In this document: positions 1-13,900 of the stretch, piece after piece
Numbering within the stretch: the stretch's first letter is position 1
Layout of the letters: the number at the start of each line of letters is the position of its first letter
DNA from: Adineta ricciae
Lineage: Eukaryota > Rotifera > Eurotatoria > Adinetida > Adinetidae
Length of the DNA: 64,000 bases
NCBI GenBank assembly: GCA_905250025.1
Contig: CAJNOJ010000107.1
Coordinates: 186,001-250,000 of the forward strand
Direction of reading: 5' to 3'
Position numbers and translations under genes: made by a program
Notes under the pieces: model-generated
The model's database searches: none
Told to the model about the DNA's origin: nothing
What the model saw: the letters and a program-made list of their open reading frames with translations, nothing else

Positions 1-401
1 TCCTTGGATGAGTTTTGGTTGTTCGGGGATTTGAGATCCGTATCCTTGGATGAGTTTGGGTTGTTCAGGAATTCGTGAACCGTATCCTTGGATGAGTTTT
101 GGTTGTTCGGGGATTTGTGATCCGTATCCTTGGATGAGTTTTGGTTGTTCGGGGATTTGAGATCCGTATCCTTGGATGAGTTTTGGTTGTTCAGGAATTC
201 GTGAACCGTATCCTTGGATCAGTTTTGGTTGTTCAAGTTTTTGAATGAATCTGGGTAGTTGAGGAATTTGTGATCCATATCCCTGGATGAGTTTGGGTTG
301 TTCAGGGATTTGTGATCCATATCCTTGAATGAGTTTTGGCTGTTCGAGAATTTGTGAACCGTATCCTTGGATCAGTTTTGGTTTGATTTGTGAGCCGTAT
401 G
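1..401 (-). repeat. In-frame 42-bp coding tandem repeat
   Basis: Units of exactly 42 bp start at 1, 43, 85, 127 and 169, followed by degenerate units up to an intron acceptor at 402. On the minus strand each unit encodes the 14-residue motif [14 protein letters not shown] with few changes, so the array is protein-coding. The first five units are nearly identical and those nearest the upstream exon are more diverged. The array continues past the left edge. Confidence 0.9.
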
Positions 402-1838
402 CTAAAGATAGTTGATAAGTTCGTAATAGAGGGAAGAATAGTAACAAGGAAACTTACATGGTTGTTCGTCAAGTTGTGGAACAGTTGTTTGCAGATCTGG
501 CCATACACAAGCTTTGTTTGCATCTTCCCAAATTGTACCACCAGGGCATGATTCAACAAACATACGTTCACCATCGCACATAATGAAACCTTTGTCAGTG
601 ACACTTAAAGCTTGTGGACCATCGACACCTTGGCATGGGCTGGGAACAACTAGAAATTATTTCAATAAGAAATATTGCCTTCTTCTCTCTTTTAAATTGA
701 ATTCTCCATTACAAACCTTGTGTATTACTAAGACCGTAAGCAAGACCATCTTGAAAGATGCAGATGTATGGAAGAGCAGCACCTAAACGGAATGACTGGC
801 ATCGGGCATCTGGTGATTGTCCGCATGGATATTGAGTTTGACAGATGCGGGCATCTAATTCACAGTTTTGACCGTCGAAACCAGGGGCACATTGGCATTG
901 GTAGCTTGAGTCAGTTGGAAGGCATTGACCACCGTTAAGGCATGGTTGGGAAAGACAGTAGTCTTGTGGACCATATTCTAGATTTGAATAGAAATAGAAA
1001 GTTTTTTGTTACCTAATAACAACTTAGATTGAGAGGAAAAACATACTGCGTTCACATCGGCGTGTGGATGCACGGTAGACAAGACCTTTTGGACATGATT
1101 GTTCAGCACCTTTGCCATCATCGAGACAGACAACAAATCGGCGACCATCATCTAATGGAATGACGGTTTCTGGAGCTTGACCACGGCAGAGGTTGTCTAG
1201 AATACATGTGAGATGTTAAGTTCTTTGTTGAAAATAGGAATTTTCGAAATCCTACCAGCTTCGGTGACGATGGGGATTTGTGGAACTTGAGGGGCTTGTG
1301 TTTCGTCAAAAGCGAACATGCGAGGAGCAGCACCATAACCTTGAGTTGGTAAAACTTTTGGTGCGGTGAAGATTTGTGAACTACAAAAAGGAAAACGACA
1401 TTAGAAAAATAAACTTCATTCCTATGCAATTCTTACCCATAAGTAGCTGGTATTTGTGGTTGTTGTACTTGACCGTATCTAAATAATAAATCGGCAGATC
1501 AGATAAGTGATTCTTCGTAGAAGAACAATCGTACGATGGTTGTTCAAGGGATTTTTGTTGTCCGTAAGTTTGTGGGACGATTGGTAAGATTGGTCGTCGA
1601 ACTGGGTTGTCACGAATCATAGATAATACCTTAGGTAAGGCTGATCCATAGCCACCTGCTTGACCTAAAGTTTCGATGAAATTACAAGAGAAAAGATAAT
1701 CTTTTTCAAAACTAACCGTAACCGGCAAAAGCTGAACTCGACAGAGCGAGCAAGCAAACCAATGATATCTATTCCAAACGTTAAAAATAAACATTTCAAC
1801 ACATTATCAAAATCATCCGATGAACATACCCAGGTCAT
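1..1838 (-). CDS. Secreted chitin-binding/EGF repeat protein, 3' end beyond window
   Basis: Multi-exon gene that runs off the left edge. The start at 1838 gives a three-codon exon that splices to a hydrophobic stretch, together reading [20 protein letters not shown], a classic signal peptide. Exons then encode a Gln/Pro/Tyr-rich region, a type-2 chitin-binding (peritrophin-A) domain at about 1195-1050 ([24 protein letters not shown]), an EGF-like domain at 980-820 (six cysteines, [21 protein letters not shown]), a second chitin-binding domain at 640-470 ([22 protein letters not shown]), and finally an exon made wholly of 14-residue repeats. Known for the families: both domain types are extracellular and peritrophin domains bind chitin. 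Inferred role: structural component of a cuticle, jaw or gut lining. It is head to head with the channel gene at 3592. Domain calls are sure; the full architecture is unknown because the 3' end is missing. Confidence 0.8.
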
Positions 1839-3591
1839 TGTATTCAAAAATATAATATCGTTAAGCGTTTAACTGTTATCGACTTAAAATAAGACGAATA
1901 GTGAAGAGATCACTGCGTTCCATGGCTATTTATATTGCATTTCGATATCTACCTAGAGATCGATGAACAAAGAGTGAGAGAGAGAGAGAGATATCACATT
2001 AGATTACATTACTTTATCGTTTCTATTCCTTTGTACGAGTATTATAAACATTCGATTTTTTTCCTTTCTTTCGCATAATTGTCGAGGGATTTCATGGGCG
2101 AACAATGAAACGACGATTTAGTCATCATTTGTCATTTTCAGTCGTTCCAGAAGGATCGTCAAATCACTCTCCACATAATAATGTGATTTAAACTTCACCT
2201 AATGTTCTTGCCGATCATTGCGTTCAAATTCGACGAATACAGACGTAATTGGCTAGACATAATTGATTGACTATTTTCAGTTGATTAGAGACATTATTCC
2301 TTGCAGGTCATATTTTAGAAAAACTATTCTGAAAATAACTAGATTTTTTTGTAATTACCAGCAAATAGCTGTTATTATTTCGTGATTATCAACAGCATAT
2401 TATCACAATTTTGACTTAAGGGAATACGAATCGATTTCAATGTCCCTAGCCGTTAATATCTTTTGATTGCACGAGAAATTCAAGTTTATGTTTATAACTT
2501 CGTCAGAACACAATTTCTGACTTAAAATTTTCCTTCATTGTTTCGATATACACGACAGCTGATCGTTTGTCTATTAGTCGAGCATTGTAAGATCAACTGC
2601 AAGGAATAATGGTGACCTTATTCTTTCTAGTAGAAGCAACAATCTTAATCGTCTCATCATCGTCGAAGTACCACTTAACATCGTGAAGAAAGAAAAACGA
2701 ATTGCGTAGGTTTCAATGACGTTTTATTCGAAAAAAAAAGACTTATTTGTTTCTATCAACAAGCCGCAAAGATCTTGTGTTCGTGTTGATTGATTGATAA
2801 TATTTTATAATCTATGTGTGTCAAATTGTCTTCTTCGAGCACTAGTGCATCAGTTGTCGAAGGTCGAGAAGGAAAACTTGCGTATTTGTTGTTCTTATAG
2901 AAGTATCTGCCTCTCTCTCTCTCTCGCTTTCTTTTTTCATGTCAAAATAAGAACAAATGATCATATGGAACATATAAAAGAAAGTTAAATGCAAATCTCT
3001 TAAGTGGATGTTGTTTGTTTCTCTTTCTGTCTACTGATGTCGCAGCTAAATGGAAGTCAATGAAACCTCGATGAGTATTCTTTTTCTTGAGTGATAAATG
3101 AACATCTTTAAATATCTGTCACAGAATGATGTTAGTCAGAAATTCGATTCGCTTGCTTTTCTCATCAAACGATGTAACTTTCTGTTGGCATGTTTCTTTG
3201 ATGATCGATGTATTTGCTTGTTGTTATTATTATCCATACAACCATATCTTATAGACAAGATTCTCGTGTATCTTCGTCTATCTCTTTCTCTTTCTCTTCT
3301 TCTTTTTCTCACAAGTAGAAGCTCTTTCATCTCTTCATCAACAAGGCTATTGACTTGGAGATACAAGAACGATTTCCTCTCGAATAAATATGTGATGTTT
3401 CCTTCGTCTAATCGTCAGTATTGATTTTCCTTTTAATTCAATTTTGGTACTCATTCTCGTGGAAAAATGATTCTCTGTAAGTAAGTTAATAAGTTTTCCG
3501 CAGATATTTACGTATCTCTCGGCTTCGCTGCCAGTGTACTTTTGATTATTATCCAGCACGTGCAAGAAGAAGCACTGATCATTGCACCATA
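1839..3591. other. Divergent intergenic region, 1.75 kb
   Basis: Lies between two genes transcribed away from each other, so it must hold both promoters. I see no coding exon. It is AT-rich with a GA microsatellite near 1974-1992 and a CT-rich tract near 2912-2930. No TATA box or other motif can be assigned with confidence. Confidence 0.6.
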
Positions 3592-6247
3592 ATGAACGTT
3601 CCTTGTAGATCGAAACTAGCTAGCAAACTGTCGTCCTCGAGTCATCACCACACCGGTCGTGGTGTGTCACCATCGATAAATGTCACTTCGAGTGGATCAG
3701 GGACGAATTATGCGATGCCGCCGTCAGCATCATCGAACTCAACACATCAATATCTCTCTGCGAAGCGATGTCAAAGTGCTCAATCGTCCTTATCATCATC
3801 AGCAGCTGATCTACGAGAATTGACAACGACACTCCAAGAACTGAACAGCCATTTCAAGAAAAATGTGAAACTTTTAGGAGAAATTAAAGACAACATTGTT
3901 AAAGTTTACGAAAAAAAAGAAGCACGACCAGTTGATGATACTTCTGGCGTACACAAACTAGAACGCGTACGTATATTTTTTAATAAAAATACTTTTATCT
4001 TCGACGTATTTGACTAGGCAAACAGAAGAGATTATATAAATACGATTAGAGTATAAATATCTTCTTGATATTATTCCAGTTTCACTAGGGAATGCACTAC
4101 GACGATAACAGAGAAATTGTATCTTAATGATCGATGAATACTCCCTGCGAGAATAAGAAAGTAAATAGAACATATTTGTACACATCGATGCAAATGGTTC
4201 TGTTATGGGTACATCTGACGAAGACGAACGATCTTCATCGCCGTCTACACGTGCCTGTGCCTATCTTTGAACACAATGTTCCTTTGGAATTCGGTGTTTT
4301 CTAGGTGGCCGTAGAATTGCGAGTAGTGTTCTTGAAAATCGGTGAAATCGATACGTTGAAAGAACAGTTTCAAGCGGAAGCTTTCATTCAAGCACGCTGG
4401 CATGAGCCAACATTGAAAGGAACGGTAAATGACATATAAATTTTGTTCGAGAAGAACTCGATTTATTTCTTAGGACATCGACTGCTTTGATGCGAACAAG
4501 TTTTGGAATCCACTGTTATATATCGACAATTCCGTTGGAGATATAAAAAATGACGTTTGGCATAAAGTTGTTTATGATGGCATTGACATACCGATGATTT
4601 ACGAAATGCGAAAAGTCAAAGGTGTCTTTCTAGAAAATTTAGAATTAAACGATTTTCCAGTTGATGTTCAAGTAATGGATTGATTTCTCAAATTAAAAAA
4701 AAATAAAATAAAAGAATTCCTTCTACCTTTCGTAAGGATCTGTCAATTACAGTATCGACGACAAGAACAGTCAATGAAGTGTTGCTCACTGCAGATACCC
4801 ACCAATTGAGTGCGATTAATACACGTGAGAAACGCTTTTTAGTTTAATTGATGAGGAAAATTGTTCGTTTGTAGATGCCTTTATTGATCAGCAAGAATGG
4901 CGTTTACATGAACATGTGGAAACATCGACAAAATTATTGTCGAGTCCGTTTACACCATCACAAAATCAACATCCAGCATTTTCAGCAACCTGTAAAGCAA
5001 TTCTCTGATTATGCATCAGATCGAAATCGTTTATTCTTATTTCAGGCCATGCTGCACGTCGACCCGGTTATTTCTATTGGAATGTTTATTTTCTAATCGT
5101 AATTATCTCTTACCGAACTCTCCATACACATACACCATCGATTTCTTCTCTAGTTTTTTATAACAGTAATGGCATTTGCCACGTTCAGTGTCACATATAA
5201 TCTTCCACAAAATCGTCTTCAATTGAGTTTCACACTTCTACTAACTGCAGTTACTTTCAAATGGGTGGTTGTTCGATGTTTACCAACGATATCGTACTTG
5301 ACAACCTTAGTAACGTCATTCAGACTCTTCTCTTCTCAAAACATTTCTCGATGATTATTCTTCTAGGATAAATATGTTCTCTTGTCGATGGTCATGTTAT
5401 GTGTCGTGTGCGCCTGGCATGCCATCATCGCTGTATGTCCAGTCGATGTAGCCCAGCATTGGGATAATGTGGCATTGTTATCTTTAGCAATAATTTATAC
5501 TGTATTTCATGCTGTATTCTTTCTTTGGATGTATTTTGTGGTGGGTAGCGATTTGTGACATTGTCCCTAAGAAAAAATTTTGTCTGTCAATTAGACATAT
5601 CGACGACGGCGAGTGATGAAACGTAAAGACAAGGAATATTCAGTAAGTTCATAATTTTAGATGAAGTTATTACAAACTTAATCAAGAGTTCTCATCTAGA
5701 CAACTAATTTCTAGACTATAACTAATACAGATCGAAGTCCTAAGATAAGACAAACAATATAGCCTGTAAATAAGCTAAAGCATGCGAAAGAACTAAACGG
5801 AATCATACGCGCATGTGTCGCATGAACGAATTTATGATCCTTAGAATAAAGTCGATGTTTTTCTTTCTTTCTTTTTGCAAGAAAACTCGTATGGAACGTT
5901 TGAATTCGTTCGGACATCATGCTGGCGACGAATCCGATGCTTATGTTGGCTCAGCAGCTACAACCGTCGTACGTAAAACAATTCCAACTGGAAAGAATAC
6001 GCAACGTATGTCAATTGCATCCGAAGAAACGAATCGATTGAATCCAACGGACAGAAATCATAAGATTTTAACAAATAAACATACATTAGAAGAACAACAA
6101 CACCGAGTGTCGATGAGACAACCATCGGGAATTAATAACTCACATACTTTACCAAATAATCATACAGGCCAACAGCTTCTATTAACTTCTGGTGATATTG
6201 AAGCAATGACTATGAAACAATTTCGTATTGGTTCACTTGGATGTTGA
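3592..6247 (+). CDS. Pentameric ligand-gated ion channel subunit without Cys-loop
   Basis: About nine exons starting 3592-3966, 4305-4424 and 4474-4671. The 125-residue N-terminal exon is Ser-rich. The extracellular domain includes FWNPLLYIDN and a loop reading LELNDFPVDVQ. Then follow TM1 (RRPGYFYWNVYFLIFFITVM), TM2 (LQLSFTLLLTAVTFKWVV), the family signature LPTISYLTTLDKYVL before TM3, and TM4 (AIIYTVFHAVFFLWMYFV). A basic RRRR stretch and a long polar tail (5889-6244) end the protein. Where the family has two cysteines 14 residues apart around FPxDxQ, this protein has Glu and Leu. Known: the family forms homo- or heteropentameric channels gated by ligands or protons. Ligand and ion selectivity cannot be told. 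There is no obvious signal peptide in the first exon, so the true 5' end may lie upstream. The 338-nt first intron is unusually long for this window. Confidence 0.8.
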
Positions 6248-7098
6248 AATTACTTTTCCTCGTCTTAATAAAGATGAACAGATGATTAAATTGTATCGAA
6301 TATACACGGAGACATAGAACAGCATGTTTATTAGTCTAGTCCATAAATCAATTTGTTAGTCAAATCATTCATTTGATTTAACTTCAGGAAAGAGCTGCTC
6401 TATTTTCACATACTTCGAGAACAATCTGACATCGTTTAGAAATCCAAGTTTGCGTCAACAGAGGCACAAACATCTGTAGACGTCATTCTAGCGTAGAAAG
6501 ATATATATATATATATACATGTGAGGGAAATAGATGGATGCTATCGATATTTATCATCTGTAACTTTGAAATGGCTGGATTTCCTAAAATATCTGACTAG
6601 CAATTAATACCGACTATGTTGTGACAAATGTCAAAAGACGAGACAATTGTTCGATGAAAAATAGAATGCAAATATACGGACATCATCTTGTACAACAAAG
6701 GTATTGTTCAGATTCTTTCTAGTTGATGCACAAACAGTTCGCATTGATTACTAAATAAAGATTGAAGGATCGTCTAGACATACGAACACTTTCAACTCTA
6801 GAGTTCATTCTTTCTTCGTTATTTGGTTGTTTATTTTCGCTACAAACTATTGAATTCTGAAAGAGTTTATCTTCTTTCGTTCTTTATACGTACATATCAA
6901 TCAGTATAGGCAATGATTGCAGCATTTTTATTTCAAAAAAACAAAATTCTGTAGGCAAGTTTTATATTTGAATCGTTAAATTAATTATTTTCCATTGTAA
7001 CAAAAATATGAAATGACAAGAAGTGAAAAGAAGTAGTAATGATAATCTTTCTTTCGAATGTAATATACGTCACTCAAATCAAGAACTACAGCAAAACT
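6248..7098. other. Convergent intergenic region
   Basis: 850 bp between the 3' ends of the channel gene and PAM. It holds an AT microsatellite at about 6501-6517 and several AATAAA-like strings but no recognisable exon. Confidence 0.6.
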
Positions 7099-10000
7099 TT
7101 ACAGATTGTTTGACAATTTCAACGTTCCAGGATTGTTTCTTTTGTTGAATTTGGTGGTTTTTTCCTTGATTTCGATTTGAACTGCTGCACTATCAACATT
7201 GGATGTTGTCGCTTGACTTTCGTCGTCGGAATTTAACAACTGATCTTCTTCTTCGTCAATGTCTTGTTCCAGTTTATCAAAGCCTTGCTGACGAGGATGC
7301 AACCAATTAGTAAAGAGCGAACCACCACTTGTGCGATTGTTTTTCAGATCAATAGAGTATGAATTCGAACGTTTATCTTGACCTACATATAATATTTAGA
7401 CAAGTGCTTTACGTGAAAGAGGAAAGGACTTTTTCCATACGTGATTTCAATATTCGATAAACGCTGAAGAGAATGAGCGTAAGAGCCGTTGAAATAAGAG
7501 TGCATACTGCTATGACGATTGTAACTCTTACTATTTTAGGTGCAGTAGCTAATTTTTTGAATACAGTCATGGTTGTTTCCGAGAAACTTGAAGTCAAAGT
7601 TGCTTTAGTTTCATCTTTCTGAAGGACGAATTTGTGTATAGAGTTCATGGGTGGTGACACCAATTCCCCGACATAAACTTCTGCAGCTGCTCTTGAAACA
7701 GTTATGTCGTGTGCAGCAGATAAAGGCTGAAAGGAGAAATAGTCGCCCGTTTCACTTTCAACTACTGTTACTCGCTATCTACTCACTGGATTTCTCTCGA
7801 ATAATGTGACAATTTCGCCATTTTGTGCGTTGATTACGTAGATCTTTTCGTTCGCTGTTTGAGGACCACCAGTAACAGCGAACAGAAGTGCATTTGCACC
7901 TAAATAAGAGGACACAGTTGGAACAATAACGAAGACTTCGTTTCATAGTATCAAACCTTTGACATGTGGAGCAAATTCAATCGCATAAATGGCACCATTT
8001 GTTCCTCTGGGTTCAACATGTATTTGGCGGAGGAAATTTCCCGTTTCCGAATGGAAACATTGAATGCGGAAATTTTCACGATCAGCAGCACACAACAAAT
8101 ACGCATCTTCATTCAATGCAATGGAATGAACGACATTCCATTCATTGGGTAATGGATAGTCATCGCCTGAATGATATCTTTTGACTTAATCAGTCAAGTT
8201 AAGCCGATAAACTTACTATCATGCATGCCACTCATTGACGAACCCCATTCTTTAATAAATTCACCTTTTGCATTAAATTTGACAATACGACTATTGCAGT
8301 ATCTAAAATATCAAAGATAAACTAAATTGATTCGATATTCTGTCGAAAATACTTACCCATCAGCGACAAAAAAGTCTCCGTTCTTCATTACAGCAACATC
8401 TGCTGGTCGACAGAATCGATTGGGACCCGTGCCCGATTGAAATTTCTGGCCTACAGTCAGGACCGGATGCGTTAAATTATCCGATTTAAACATAAATACT
8501 TGATGCATGGCAATGTCAGTTAACCAAAAATTTCCTCGATGGTCTATTGTTAATCCATGTGGCATGTAAAACAGATTGGCGCCCCATTGGGATTTAATCA
8601 GTCCAGTTTGTGTATCAATATGTGTGAGAACGTTTTCTTTAATTGCACCGTAGATTTCATTACGAAAACGAACGCCGTCGAAGTATCTGAAAGGTATAAT
8701 GTTGTATTGTATGTGAGAATGCTGTATCCTACTGAGATTCCCATCTTCGTGTACCACGATGGAACACAACAAGTTCTTTGTCAACATTGTTCAAGGCAAT
8801 ACCACCGACATGACCAAGTTGACTTGTTGTCGTCTTCTGTTCAGGCCAAGTTTCAATATTTGTGTATTTTATAGCTGAAGAGAAAAGAAATAAGCGTTGG
8901 TTTGCACGACAAATACCTACAATTTCGAAGTGCTGTTGTTTCGTGATTGTTACCGTGAGCATCATGATTGACCGTAGTGATGCCATCTGGGTTAGGCGGA
9001 GCGATTAAACTATCTTCAGGGAGAAGACTAAGTAAAAATGTTGTTTTTCAGTGAGAATATTGAATAATCCAAATAGCTCTCACCTCGACATCTTACTGAC
9101 TGTATCACCCCAGCAATCTCGAACAGGTGCTCTACCGTCTCGACTTTGTGTTGCTTCATAGGAGTACATTGCATAAACATTGCACATCTCATCAGAATGC
9201 GTCGACCTAATCAGATGTACTTGAGCATCATTCTGGTGATAAAACTCAAAATAATCTCACCCAGCATGAATGATTCGATCGTCGTTATTATCATAAACAC
9301 ATTGCCCGATAAAGAAATCGCCCTTTTCGATTTGAACAGGCGCTGAAAGGGGATAGAATGCTTGTGGCCACTGTGGATTGCCTTTTGTAACTAGTGACAC
9401 GGTTCCATCACGTACTCGATACAGCGAATTGACGCGTGCTATTAGTTAATTACAAAAGAGTAAGCTTTCAATGAAACAAAAAACTAACCCCATTGATGAG
9501 CATGAACACGAACAGCAAAAATAGAAATGGGTGGACCATCATATTCACACGAAAATGGTGTACGAATAGCTAAATTAGTCATGGAAAATTGACTACCAAT
9601 TACCAAGACAAATAGCACAACTTACTCTTTGTTTTTGAAGGTAACAGTATAGCACCTGTAGCGCCTAGCATGATACCAGCATGATATTTACGCCTACGAC
9701 ATAACATTCACTGAAACAAACTGCTCCATTCGATTGATAATATATACATACAGTTTTCGACTTAGAATAATTTGATTTCCCGAGTTATCGCCCCTTGCTA
9801 CTGCTAAATAATGAATATTCACAACAATGTATTTGTATGGTGTATTCTTGCCAACTGGAAAACCGACATCTATACTAAATAGGAATGAGTTCTATACTTC
9901 TCGTTATAATCCGATAGGCGAACCTTGGGGTAATTTCAATGAAGGTGCATTCAAACCCCATCCATGGACAATCATTTGTTCGCCTCGACATGTTCCACCC

Positions 10001-10480
10001 TGTATCCTATATTTGATGAAAGTTACGAAAAATCATCACCGGTCAACGTCGAACAAACCAGAATGGTAGATTAGAAGCTGGTTCTGCACATGCATACGTC
10101 AGCATATGATGAGCGACATTTGAATTAATCAACGGTGTATATCCAACTAAAGTAAACCTCATAGATTGAATAAAACGAAAAAGAATATCCAATCATACTA
10201 ATTTGTAATTCTTCATCGGGTAATTTGTATTGCACGTACGCATATTCATCTTCCTGAAAGAAATGTCGAAACTAAAGCAAAATGCTGGAGTTTTGATGTC
10301 ACATACACGTGTTGTCATAATGTTTGTCATAGTTATATTCGCGATGAGAATATCTTTGTCGTTTTCCATTTTCTGTCCGTGTCGACGTTCGACGAAATGT
10401 GAATGTCCATAGCTAGTGATATTTGCAAGAATGATGAGCAGTTGGCAGATGATGTTCGACTTATAAAAAAATCTTCCCAT
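7099..10480 (-). CDS. PAM: Peptidylglycine alpha-amidating monooxygenase, bifunctional
   Basis: Makes C-terminally amidated neuropeptides in two steps in the secretory pathway. The start at 10480 gives a hydrophobic leader (ICQLLIILANITSYG). The copper monooxygenase (PHM) half keeps the metal ligands: HHM in NSNVAHHMLTYAC, the His in YIVVNIHYLA, HAH in FAVRVHAHQWG, and the Met in SDEMCNVYAMY. The lyase (PAL) half is a beta-propeller, with MPHGLTIDHRGNFWLTDIAM, FCRPADVAVMKNGDFFVADG and NEWNVVHSIALNEDAYLLCA. A membrane segment (IVRVTIVIAVCTLISTALTL, near 7530-7470) and an acidic cytosolic tail follow, as in membrane-bound vertebrate PAM. Introns are about 45-60 nt. The gene lies downstream of a neprilysin gene on the same strand, 497 bp away. 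Domain order and key residues make this call firm; the exact exon edges were placed by eye. Confidence 0.93.
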
Positions 10481-10977
10481 GTTCTATGCGATGAAAAACC
10501 ATTAAGAAACGCAGTATATTTTATGAAGTTTTTTTCCTTTTTTGTTTACCTTAAGTGCACGTTAAACACGGCCAACCCCGAAGAGAAATGAATGAAAAAT
10601 CGCAGCACAGAAACGCGCCGGCGAGAGTGCATTACGAAAAAAAAATCACATCAATGATTTGTTAACAGAAAAGAAAAACTGATTGTTACGCATCAGTAAT
10701 CATCATACTTTTTTTTGTCGAATATTTTTCAGTCAGATAGTATAGCAAAATTTACAAGCGAAGGATAAAAAACATCTAGAAATGGGCAATTTAGACAAAC
10801 TATGAAGCCGAAATTGGTAGACGCTATACTAGAACATTTTATCGAGGGCGCTGTGACATAGAAGTATGAAAGAACGTTTGGGGAGAAGTTTTATTTAGTC
10901 GTAGTAAATGCATTTCGATGAATCAAATAATCATCATGAATTTATTATTGATCGTATGAAATTATAAAAGAAGAAAA
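10481..10977. other. Intergenic, PAM promoter region
   Basis: 497 bp between the neprilysin stop and the PAM start, both on the minus strand. It must hold the neprilysin 3' end and PAM promoter. Nothing else is seen. Confidence 0.5.
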
Positions 10978-13900
10978 TTACCAAACAGCACACTTATTCA
11001 CTCGACTATTTCCTTGACCTGGTTTGCAACTAAACACTCGATCGAACTCGTCGAAATTTGATGTTGGACCAGTGACTCTAGAACAAAGTTCCATCAATAT
11101 AATTCATTAAATCTCATCAAAAACGCTACCTGAATGGGCCAAGGGAGTGAACATCTGTCAGAATTCGGTTACGTGCATATGAATCAGTCATTTTGATACA
11201 CCAAGTACGTGCAAAATTGATAAAGAACAATTGCTCAGGTGAATATTTCGTTAGACCTGGTAACTTTTTATCCATATTTGCATTTGCTTGTGCCCATCGT
11301 TTATATGCCTATATAACATCAAACTTCCTCAATAACAAAACGTCGCTTGTACAAGAATATATTTACGGCAAATGAAGCTTTAATTCCACCATTGTCTGCA
11401 ATATCTTCACCTTGTGTCAGATAACCATTGCTCTAAATGATGGAAACATCCGGTAGATAACAGCTAAAAGATCATTTCGCGAATATAGATATACATTCAT
11501 ATGAATACTTGGCACTGAGTAGTTACTATATTGATCAATGATACATTGTTTACGTTGATTGAATTTCTCGATCGTTTCCTCGGGCCACCATGGCACTCGA
11601 TTGCCATCTTTGTCAAATTGTCGACCAGTATCATCGAAACCGTGTGTAATTTCATGTCCAATGACCAAGCCAATACCTTCAAACGTTTCGTTGAGTTTGC
11701 TTTGTTGAGTAAATATATCATAAATACTTACCACCATAATTTAGATATCTAAATCACGAAAAGAAATTGATTTTTCGATGGTAAACTTTCCTAATATTTA
11801 CTTCGGAGCGTCTTTATTAAAGAACGGCATTTGAAGAATACCAGCCGGAAAGACTAAAACACGAAAAATCAGTGGAGAATCATGCTAGTTTCGTCTATCG
11901 AACCGATTTGATTTTGGGATGGTTCATAAAATGCATTGATAATCGTTGGTGGAAGTGATCCCCAAGCTTTCTTATCAACCGGCTTTCGTAACGATTGAAA
12001 ATTTTCGTTGGTTTTGATTTGTTGAATTTTGAAAATATTCTTTATATATGATGAAGTGAACACATACTAAACCATTCACAAGAGAAGACCTTTACTTTTC
12101 CATCTTCAAATATCTATTTTACCTTTTCGTAATCGCTTTCAAGTTTTGTGTTGTTGTCACTAGCAAGATAGTCAGGATAACCAATTTGTTTATCAATTGC
12201 CATGGCCTAGAATGACAAAACCTTTCCATATGAAAAGTGCAATTTCTTCTCTACTTTTTCGATTGCTTTGTCTCGCGATGCTCGATCCATCCACGTTGAA
12301 CCATCAACTATATCAATGAATGAATTTCGAATATACTCGATCATGTCTAATGACTATGAAACAGAACATATCAACTGAAGTCGTGTCTTTCTAATCTCGT
12401 ACTTGGTTTCGAGCATTTTCATCGAAATAATTTTTGATATACATTTTTGAAACAACAAAACCCATCATATCATTTACATAAATCGCACATTTCACTGTTC
12501 TCGCCTGTTCCGCAGTTGTGCCACGAAAGACTCGATCATATTGTTCGCGAAGATTTCGAATTGAACGAGGCATACGTCCTGCTTGATCCATGAGAAAGCG
12601 CCAGACAAAGTAGTTTTGTATTGTACGTGCGGATGTTTCATTGATAATACTTGTCGCATTAGTTAGAAAATCTAACTCACTGACGGAAACTGTATCTCCA
12701 TCAGTCAACGCGACACCACTGGCTAAGTACGCTTGTTGAAGATAATTGGTAAAATCAAACTATTGATCAAAACATATTTCATGGTAGAATAGATTGAAAA
12801 ATACTTGTAAACATACGCTAGTGTTGAATGTATAGACGAGATTAGATACTGTTGTTCGAACAGTTTCGTTATCTCTTGCCCGTTGTTCATCATTTGTCCA
12901 ATAGTACTAAATCGAGAATTTTAAATGCATATGAAATTGAAGAGATTCTTACTTGAGCGATATTCTTCTCAAACGCGTAGATTTCTTCTACGTCTTGATC
13001 GATCAGACTTGTATCGTTGGTTAATTGTGTTGCTAGATCTCGTATAAATTGTCGATAAGCGGCAGTAATTGCTGTTTCATTTTCATAATATTGCCGTTGA
13101 GGAAATCCGAGTGTACCTTGACCCACCTGAAATCGAACGATTGAAATGAACTATCTTGAAAGATTAGCATACAACTTACTAAAATAATTGTCGCTGATGA
13201 GTTCTTCTCGTCAGTTTCACTGTTGATTTTATAGATAAAATTGTAATTGTATTGTCGAAGTTTCAATAATAGATTTGGAAGATTGAATTTAGTATGATCC
13301 CATGATGCGCCTTGTAAAATAGGCCAGCCGCCGAGTTCCGTGTTGATTAATAATAGAATCGGTTCGACTCCCTCGGTTTCAATCGCTGCTTCATCAACGC
13401 ACGAACTATACAAACGCCGAGCATTGACAATACAATTGAGTTCATTAGTTTCACTGCTCGATGGTGTAGATAACAGATCTAGAAATGTTAGTGATTACTT
13501 CATTACAAATAAAATCCACTTCTTAACCTACCAATCATATTATCATCTAATGTTTTATCCAACGCTCGAAAAGAATTGTATGCGTCCACTAAACGAAACT
13601 CCTTCTGAGCAATTCAAAATAGAAAAATCACTTTACAAGCATCAGGTATTCGTGTATTCTTCAGCCATTTGCCGCAAGAGAATTGGTAAAAGTCTTCGCA
13701 TGGTTCGACGGATTGATCGATGCTATCGATCAAATAATCCGCTAATCAACAAAGGAAATATCGGAATATTCAATGAAGTCATTCGACTATTACCTGCTTT
13801 GATACAGTATGATGTCAAGCAAACATCATTCTCCGTTGCTAAAGTTCAGTTTAATATTGGCATAGAAGTAAGAACAAACCTCAACAGATACGTACTGTCT

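Noticed and set aside
1-401. Regular 42-bp repeats considered as a CRISPR array or satellite
   Set aside because: Units abut without spacers and translate in frame as a protein repeat within an exon.
1974-1992. GA microsatellites here and near 28575, 51885 and 52435 as regulatory GAGA elements
   Set aside because: Simple repeats are common in AT-rich intergenic DNA and nothing else supports a regulatory role.
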